Source: an uncultured Collinsella sp.
GTDB lineage: Bacteria > Actinomycetota > Coriobacteriia > Coriobacteriales > Coriobacteriaceae
Length of the DNA: 64,000 nt
Assembly: GCA_900545605.1 (NCBI GenBank)
Contig: UQZL01000007.1
Span: forward strand, 19,280 to 83,279
Direction: 5' to 3'
Both the position numbers and the translations under genes were made by a program. Below are positions 58,938-64,000 of the stretch, piece after piece. Within the stretch, counting starts at the first letter, position 1; the number at the start of each line of letters is the position of its first letter. The notes below the pieces were generated by a model. The model searched no databases. It was given only the letters and a program-made list of their open reading frames with translations, and was not told the DNA's origin.

Positions 58938-60648
58938 AAAAGCGAAGACGGTCAACGTCCTCGAGGGGCCGATGACCGAGTCGTGCGCCGAGTTTCCCGC
59001 GCGCCACGTGTTTATCAAGTGTCCGGAGTGCCGCCGTGTGATCGATGAAGCACGTCTACACGACAACCTCGAGGTCTGCCCTCGTTGCGGCAAACACTTT
59101 CGCGTGAGCGGTCGCGCGCGTATGCGCATGACGGTCGACGAGGGCACGTTTGAGGAATGGGATGCCAATCTGGCGTCGGAGGACTTCCTCTCGTTTCCCG
59201 GTTATGCCGACAAGCTCAAGAGCGCGGTCGAGCATTCGGGCGAGCGCGATGCCGTTGTGTGCGGCAAGGGCAAAATCTGCGGTTGCGATACGGCGCTCTT
59301 CTTTATGGACGCCAACTTTATGATGGGCTCGATGGGTTCCGTGGTGGGCGAGAAGATCTGTCGCACATTTGAGCATGCGACCGAGCTGGGATTGCCAGTT
59401 GTCGGCTTTACCGTTTCGGGCGGTGCGCGCATGCAAGAGGGCGTGACATCGCTTATGCAGATGGCCAAGATCTCTGCTGCCGTGAGAAAGCATAGCGAGG
59501 CGGGCGGCCTGTATATCACGGTGCTCACCGATCCCACGACTGGCGGCGTAACCGCGAGCTTTGCCATGGAGGGCGACATTATCCTGGCCGAGCCCGATGC
59601 CCTGACGGCATTTGCCGGCCCGCGCGTGATCGAGCAGAACATGCACAAGCGCCTGCCCAAGGGATTCCAGCGCTCCGAGTTTTTGCTGGAGCACGGCTTT
59701 TGCGATGCCGTTGTTCCGCGTGGCGAGATTGCGCTCACAGTGGGAGAGCTGCTGGCGCTGCACGAAGGACACGCGCCCGGTCTGGGGGCACCGCACGAGA
59801 TCGTGCATACGGGTCGCCGCGGCAAAAAGCTGGGACACTTGTTTAAGCGCTCGACGGCACCAAAAACCGCGCTCGAGATTGTCAAGCAGACCCGCTTGGC
59901 AGATCGCGCCACGGCGGGTGAGATGATCTCACTGGGCCTGGATGGATTTGTGGAGCTGCACGGCGACCGTTACTTTGGAGACGACGCCGCTGTGGTGGCC
60001 GGTATTGGCTGGAAAAACGGACGCCCCGTAACGGTCATCGCCATCGAGCGCGGCACCACGACCAAAGAGCGTATGCGCCGCAACTTTGGCATGGCGCATC
60101 CCGAGGGCTATCGCAAAGCGCGTCGCCTGATGCGCCAGGCCGAAAAGTTTGGTCGACCGGTTCTGTGCCTGGTCGATACTTCGGGTGCGTTTTGCGGCAT
60201 CGGTGCCGAGGAGCGCGGCCAGGGCGAGGCGATTGCCCAGAATCTCATGGAGATGAGCGGCCTTAAGACGCCGATTGTCTCGGTGGTGACAGGCGAGGGC
60301 GGCTCTGGTGGCGCGCTGGCGCTGTCCGTGGCCGACCGCATCCTGATGCTCTCGAGCTCGGCCTATTCGGTCGTGAGCCCCGAGGCCTGTGCGTCGATCC
60401 TGTGGAAAGATACCGAGCGTGCGAATGAGGCCGCCGAGGCGCTTAAGCTCACGGCCCCCGATCTGTTGGCGCTCGGCATCATCGACGGCATTGTCGACGA
60501 TAGGGGCCTGTCACATGAGGAGATCGCCGGTGCCGTCATGTCCTCGGCATTTGATGCCTTCGATACGCTTGGGCGGCTCGACGACGCGACCCTCACAAAC
60601 CTCCGCTACGAAAAGTACCGCGCAATCGGTCAGTACCGCACGATGTGA
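58924..60648 (+). CDS. accDA: Acetyl-CoA carboxylase carboxyltransferase, fused beta and alpha subunits
   Basis: 574 residues joining AccD (about 1-290) and AccA (about 305-574) in one chain. The AccD zinc ribbon is CPEC at 33-36 and CPRC at 52-55, followed by GSMGSVVGEK, TVSGGARMQEG and TDPTTGGVTASFAM. The AccA part has GDRYFGDDAAVVAG, FGMAHPEGYRKA and VTGEGGSGGALA with ILWKD near the end. It transfers the carboxyl group from biotin to acetyl-CoA. The start overlaps accC, so translation is coupled. The stop lies within a REP-like palindrome. Confidence 0.95.
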   Translation: MLVNRKAKTVNVLEGPMTESCAEFPARHVFIKCPECRRVIDEARLHDNLEVCPRCGKHFRVSGRARMRMTVDEGTFEEWDANLASEDFLSFPGYADKLKSAVEHSGERDAVVCGKGKICGCDTALFFMDANFMMGSMGSVVGEKICRTFEHATELGLPVVGFTVSGGARMQEGVTSLMQMAKISAAVRKHSEAGGLYITVLTDPTTGGVTASFAMEGDIILAEPDALTAFAGPRVIEQNMHKRLPKGFQRSEFLLEHGFCDAVVPRGEIALTVGELLALHEGHAPGLGAPHEIVHTGRRGKKLGHLFKRSTAPKTALEIVKQTRLADRATAGEMISLGLDGFVELHGDRYFGDDAAVVAGIGWKNGRPVTVIAIERGTTTKERMRRNFGMAHPEGYRKARRLMRQAEKFGRPVLCLVDTSGAFCGIGAEERGQGEAIAQNLMEMSGLKTPIVSVVTGEGGSGGALALSVADRILMLSSSAYSVVSPEACASILWKDTERANEAAEALKLTAPDLLALGIIDGIVDDRGLSHEEIAGAVMSSAFDAFDTLGRLDDATLTNLRYEKYRAIGQYRTM

Positions 60649-60672
60649 CAAAGGGACAGTTCGCATGTCACA
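60644..60672. repeat. Small GGGACAG-type palindrome, copy 6
   Basis: TGTGACA/TGTCACA stem with loop AAGGGACAGTTCGCA. It covers the accDA stop (TGA at 60646). ATGTCACA occurs again at 60689 as the start of the next gene. Confidence 0.55.
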
Positions 60673-60688
60673 TTGGGAAAGGCGTTCC

Positions 60689-61903
60689 ATGTCACAAGTT
60701 TCTAACACCTCGTTTACAACGACGGTCTCATCAAACGCCATGGCCGTGGTGGACTATCTGTCCAAAAGCATGATGTCGGCGCTGCCGTTTATTGTCTGCG
60801 CGGCGTTGTTTCGCACCGTCGCCGTCATTATGGGCGAAGGCATGCTGGGTCTGTGGTCTGCAGATTCCGATATCTATCGCCTGTTCTACAGTTGGCTCTA
60901 TAACGCCGGCTACTACTTTTTGCCCATTTATCTTGGTTGGGCGGCCGCCCGCCAGCTCGGTTGCTCGGAGCAGCTGGGCATGATGCTGGGCGGCGTATTG
61001 ATTGCGCCCGATCTGCTTAAGCTCGTCGATGTCGCATCGACGACGGCGGCATCGATGACTTCCGTGTATGGTCTGTTTCCCGCGCCGGTCAACGATTACA
61101 CGACGACTGTTATTCCGGTTCTCATCTCGGTGCCCGTGCTATGGCGAGTGGAGTGTTTCTTTCAGCGCGTTATCCCTCAGGCCGTGGCGTTTTCGTTCGT
61201 TCCGTTTGCGACCATGCTCGTTATGGTTCCGGTTTCGCTGTGTATTACGGCGCCGGCGGGCAGCTATCTGGGCATGCTGTTGGGCCAACTTATGTTTATG
61301 CTTGGCAATTCCGGTGGCATCGTGTCGCTGCTCACGCTCATGGGGCTTGCCGCGGGTTGGGAGTTTCTTAAGATTGCGGGCGTCAGCAACGTTGTCCTAT
61401 CGCTTGCGTACGCGCAGTTTATGAGCGTGGGAACGGATTCGTGCATTCTCATTGCCGCGACAATGGCGACGTTCGCCGTTTGGGGCATGCCCTTTGGTGC
61501 GTCGCTCCGCGTTGCGGATAAGGATGAGAAGGCGCTCATGCTGGGCTATTCAATCTCGGGCGTGCTTGGCGGCGTAAGCGAGCCGGCGCTGTACGGCTGC
61601 GGTTTTAAATATGGCAGGTGCCTGACGTGCATGGCCATTGGCGGCGCCGTCGGAGGCCTTGTTGCAGCCGTAGGCCACGTTACGGCCTATACCATCGGCA
61701 TGACGAATGTCCTCATGGTCATTGGCTTTGCCACGGGCGGTATTTCGAACCTGCTGTGGTGCTGCGTTGCCGGCGGCACGGCATTTGCGGCGTCTGCGGC
61801 GCTGAGCTACTGCTTTGGCGTGGTGCCGACGAAGGGGCGAGCGACGGGGGACGGAGCCGATTCACCCGAAACCTCGAAGAGCGTGGCCGAAGTAAGCGCG
61901 TAA
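60689..61903 (+). CDS. PTS EIIC component (glucose/beta-glucoside-type)
   Basis: 404 residues from the ATG at 60689 (GGGAAAGG upstream; ATG at 60665 is in frame but without a good site). About ten membrane segments. The substrate-binding signature is GVLGGVSEPALYGCGFKYGR, the EIIC motif of the Glc/Bgl superfamily. Neither EIIB nor EIIA is fused or adjacent, so it needs partners made elsewhere; the lone EIIA at 22.2 kb is a candidate. Substrate not determined. Followed by a terminator. Confidence 0.82.
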   Translation: MSQVSNTSFTTTVSSNAMAVVDYLSKSMMSALPFIVCAALFRTVAVIMGEGMLGLWSADSDIYRLFYSWLYNAGYYFLPIYLGWAAARQLGCSEQLGMMLGGVLIAPDLLKLVDVASTTAASMTSVYGLFPAPVNDYTTTVIPVLISVPVLWRVECFFQRVIPQAVAFSFVPFATMLVMVPVSLCITAPAGSYLGMLLGQLMFMLGNSGGIVSLLTLMGLAAGWEFLKIAGVSNVVLSLAYAQFMSVGTDSCILIAATMATFAVWGMPFGASLRVADKDEKALMLGYSISGVLGGVSEPALYGCGFKYGRCLTCMAIGGAVGGLVAAVGHVTAYTIGMTNVLMVIGFATGGISNLLWCCVAGGTAFAASAALSYCFGVVPTKGRATGDGADSPETSKSVAEVSA

Positions 61904-61941
61904 ACCTGTGCGACACAAGGACGATTCCTTTGCCATATTCC

Positions 61942-61985
61942 AAGGCCGTGGCCCGTGTGGGTTGCGGCCTTTTTTGTATCTGGGG
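61942..61985 (+). terminator. Terminator after the EIIC gene
   Basis: AAGGCCG...CGGCCTT stem with inner GGCCC/GGGTT pairing, then TTTTTTG. Confidence 0.82.
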
Positions 61986-62054
61986 GACAAAGTGGCTACA
62001 CTACAATCCGTTTGAGCAATAGATATATAGGTAGTACCGTGGGGGCGGATGTAG

Positions 62055-63209
62055 ATGGTCGAGTGGATTGTTAAGCGTGCGCAGGGCGACCGTGCGCGCG
62101 TGGGCACGTTGACGGGCGTTGTGTGTATTCTCGCCAATGTGGCACTATGTGCTGCGAAGGGCGCAATTGGCGTGGTTTCGGGATCGGTTTCGATCGTGGC
62201 GGATGCCATGAACAACCTGTCCGATGCCAGCTCGAATATCGTGAGCGTGCTGGGCTTTAAGCTGGCGAGCAAGCCGGCCGACCCCGAGCATCCTTACGGT
62301 CACGGTCGCTACGAGTATCTCTCGGGTCTGGTCGTGGCGGCGCTCGTGCTGCTGATCGGCCTTGAGCTTATCAAGTCCTCGGTTGAGCGCGTCATCCACC
62401 CCGAACCTGTCGAGTTCTCGCTTGCCCTGGTGACGGTTCTAGTGCTTTCGATGGTCGTAAAGCTCTGGATGGCGGCCCTCAACCAAAAGCTCGGTGACCG
62501 TATTGAGTCCGATACGCTGCATGCGACGGCTCAGGACTCAAAGAACGATGTCCTGGCCACGGGCGCTGTGCTGGCGTGCGCGATTGTTTCCCAGGTGACG
62601 CATGTCAATCTTGATGCTTGGGTCGGCCTTGCCGTTGGCGCCTATATTGGCTGGAGCGGCTTTGAGCTTATCCAAGATACGGTGAGCCCCCTTTTGGGCC
62701 AGGCACCCGATCCCAAGCTGGTCAAGCACATCCGAGACAAGATCATGAGCTACCCCGGCGTTTTGGGCGTTCACGATTTGATGGTTCACGACTACGGCCC
62801 GGGCAGGAAGTTTGCAAGTGCGCATGCCGAGATGGCGGCCGAGGCCAGCCCGCTGGAAAGTCACGACACGCTCGATAATATCGAGCAGTCGTTTAGGGAC
62901 GAGGACGGCATGATCGTCACGCTCCATTACGATCCCATCGTGACCGACGATTCAAATGTGGCGAGCATGCGCCTGTGCATCAACGCTATGGCCCAGGAGA
63001 TCGATAGACGCCTTTCGATTCACGATTTGCGTTGCGTGCCGGGCCCCACGCACACCAATGTGATCTTTGACTGCGTGCGACCCTCGGACCTGCAGATGAG
63101 TGCCGAAGACTTAAAGCACACGCTGGCACAACGGGTCGAATCGGAATATCCCAAGTCGATTGCCAAGATTACGATCGACGAAGACTACGTAGGGCATACC
63201 CACGAGTAG
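62055..63209 (+). CDS. Cation diffusion facilitator family transporter
   Basis: 384 residues. Six membrane segments within about 15-215. The metal-site helices carry DAMNNLSDASSN (TM2) and HATAQDSKNDVLATG (TM5), the Asn/Asp pattern more like the Mn/Fe-type than the zinc-type HxxxD. A cytosolic domain follows (about 220-300, HIRDKIMSYPGVLGVHDLMV), plus an extra 70-residue C-terminal portion that ends in GHTHE. It exports divalent metals in exchange for protons. No strong ribosome site (GGGGGCGGATGTAG). Own transcription unit, after a terminator. Confidence 0.88.
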   Translation: MVEWIVKRAQGDRARVGTLTGVVCILANVALCAAKGAIGVVSGSVSIVADAMNNLSDASSNIVSVLGFKLASKPADPEHPYGHGRYEYLSGLVVAALVLLIGLELIKSSVERVIHPEPVEFSLALVTVLVLSMVVKLWMAALNQKLGDRIESDTLHATAQDSKNDVLATGAVLACAIVSQVTHVNLDAWVGLAVGAYIGWSGFELIQDTVSPLLGQAPDPKLVKHIRDKIMSYPGVLGVHDLMVHDYGPGRKFASAHAEMAAEASPLESHDTLDNIEQSFRDEDGMIVTLHYDPIVTDDSNVASMRLCINAMAQEIDRRLSIHDLRCVPGPTHTNVIFDCVRPSDLQMSAEDLKHTLAQRVESEYPKSIAKITIDEDYVGHTHE

Positions 63210-63248
63210 GGCTGTGCCGGCAAAGCAAGTTATACAGAAGGGGAGACT

Positions 63249-63875
63249 ATGAAGAAGCTGTATCTGCTCCGCCACGGCCAGACGGAATTCAACGTCAAAA
63301 AGCTCGTCCAGGGTCGCTGCGATTCACCGCTGACCGACCTGGGCCGTCAGCAAGCCGGGATGGCAGCCGCGTGGCTCAAAGCCCACAACGTCGTCCCCGA
63401 TAAAGTGGTCTCTTCGCCCTTAGGCCGAGCCATGGACACAGCTCAGCTCGTCGCAACCGAACTCCTCGGCCCGGATGCAGCAGTCGAGCCCTGCGAAGGC
63501 ATCATCGAGCGCAGCTACGGCACCTTCGAAGAGGGCCCCCACGATGCCCTTCCCACCGACGTCTGGGATCCGGGCGAGGACCTAGTCCCCTTTGGAGGGG
63601 AGGGAAGCCAAGCTCTACAAGCTCGCATGGTAAGCACCCTTACCAATCTCATGGGCATTGATGGCGTCAAAACCCTCCTTGCAGTAAGCCACGGCAGCGC
63701 CAGCCGCCAATTCATCAAAGCCACCGCCCCAGAGGGCTTTGAGCTCCCAGCAAAACTCCCCAACTGCGCCATCATGATCTTCGATTTTGATGAGGCGGAG
63801 CCACAAGTAGAGGGCGAGCCAATGCAATGCAAGTTCACCCTCCAGCAAATAGTGGACCCCCAACAAAGTAATTAG
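63249..63875 (+). CDS. Histidine phosphatase (phosphoglycerate mutase-like) family protein
   Basis: 208 residues. LYLLRHGQTEFNVKKLVQGR holds the catalytic RHG; SSPLGRAMDTAQLV and VSHGSASRQF the second Arg and His. Members act as broad phosphatases; the substrate is unknown. AAGGGGAG precedes the ATG, 39 bases after the cation transporter. Codon use drifts toward CAA, CCA, GTA, CTA near the 3' end, as in the aminotransferase at 33 kb. A P element starts about 70 bases downstream. Confidence 0.88.
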   Translation: MKKLYLLRHGQTEFNVKKLVQGRCDSPLTDLGRQQAGMAAAWLKAHNVVPDKVVSSPLGRAMDTAQLVATELLGPDAAVEPCEGIIERSYGTFEEGPHDALPTDVWDPGEDLVPFGGEGSQALQARMVSTLTNLMGIDGVKTLLAVSHGSASRQFIKATAPEGFELPAKLPNCAIMIFDFDEAEPQVEGEPMQCKFTLQQIVDPQQSN

Positions 63876-63947
63876 CTGAGCGAGCAAGGTTTAGCAGACA
63901 TCAACGTGTCGTCTCCCGAGCTTGGCAGAGGGGCGGCGAAATATATT

Positions 63948-64000
63948 AAGTTTGCTGCTCTACAGTCCTGCGCAAGACGGAAAGCACATTAAGTGCTTTC
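63948..64000. repeat. Long palindrome with TTAAT core (P element, copy 3, inverted, partial)
   Basis: The window ends inside it. In reverse complement the core is GGAAAGCAC-TTAAT-GTGCTTTCC (63979 onward), then CAGGACTGTAGAGCAGCAAA and CTTAA, which is identical over 24 bases to the right flank of copy 2 (46736 region). The matching arm must lie beyond base 64000. Confidence 0.85.

Overview
The window looks like a chromosomal segment of a high-GC, Gram-positive Coriobacteriia member, most likely Collinsella or a close relative. The basis is AAGGAGG-type ribosome sites, strong GC bias at third codon positions, tRNA-Trp placed before secE-nusG, a FabK-type fatty-acid operon, AccD-AccA and FeoA-FeoB fusions, and abundant intergenic palindromes. 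Genus is inference from memory of this lineage, not from a search.

Layout. 1-3.1 kb: rlmB, a NYN (YacP-like) RNase and a reverse-strand HTH/HipA-like kinase with a palindromic operator. 3.3-8.6 kb: five tRNAs, two repeat fields and the translation/transcription genes tuf, rpmG, secE, nusG, rplK, rplA. 8.7-22.8 kb: a long, almost entirely reverse-strand accessory block (metallophosphoesterase plus BMP-domain protein, MscS channel, surface 5'-nucleotidase, an ABC importer set, WYL-like regulator, asnS, acyltransferase-SGNH protein, PTS EIIA). 23-33.7 kb: mostly forward accessory genes (esterase, a frameshifted zinc-ribbon membrane protein between two repeat arrays, FeoAB, MFS exporter, GH13 enzyme, DNA glycosylase, flavodoxin-like protein, aminotransferase). 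34-50.4 kb: rplJ-rplL, galU, rpoB-rpoC, an ECF sigma/anti-sigma pair, then rpsL-rpsG-fusA-rpsJ. 50.5-60.6 kb: birA divergent from one compact operon fabH-acpP-fabK-fabD-fabG-fabF-accB-fabZ-accC-accDA, which encodes nearly all of type II fatty-acid synthesis plus acetyl-CoA carboxylase. 60.7-64 kb: PTS EIIC, a cation efflux protein and a histidine phosphatase.

How it works together. The backbone is gene expression (RNA polymerase beta and beta', L1, L7/L12, L10, L11, S7, S10, S12, EF-Tu, EF-G, SecE, NusG) and membrane lipid supply. BirA biotinylates the AccB made by the divergent operon, and two near-identical 16-bp operator-like sites lie between them. The usual secE-nusG-rplKAJL-rpoBC run is broken by about 26 kb of unrelated genes between rplA and rplJ, and again by galU between rplL and rpoB.

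Most unusual. (1) RpoC ends in an extra domain that aligns with the DNA-binding C-terminal domain of the RNA polymerase alpha subunit and keeps most of its DNA-contact residues. (2) There are several families of intergenic palindromes: long nested palindromes with a constant TTAAT-loop core and variable arms (one contains the rplJ promoter -35), a 21-bp-stem hairpin, 62-bp and 80-bp tandem hairpin arrays, and REP-like hairpins with a GGGACAG loop. (3) A cytosolic BMP-domain protein carries a ParB-like N-terminal region and is translationally coupled to a phosphoesterase.
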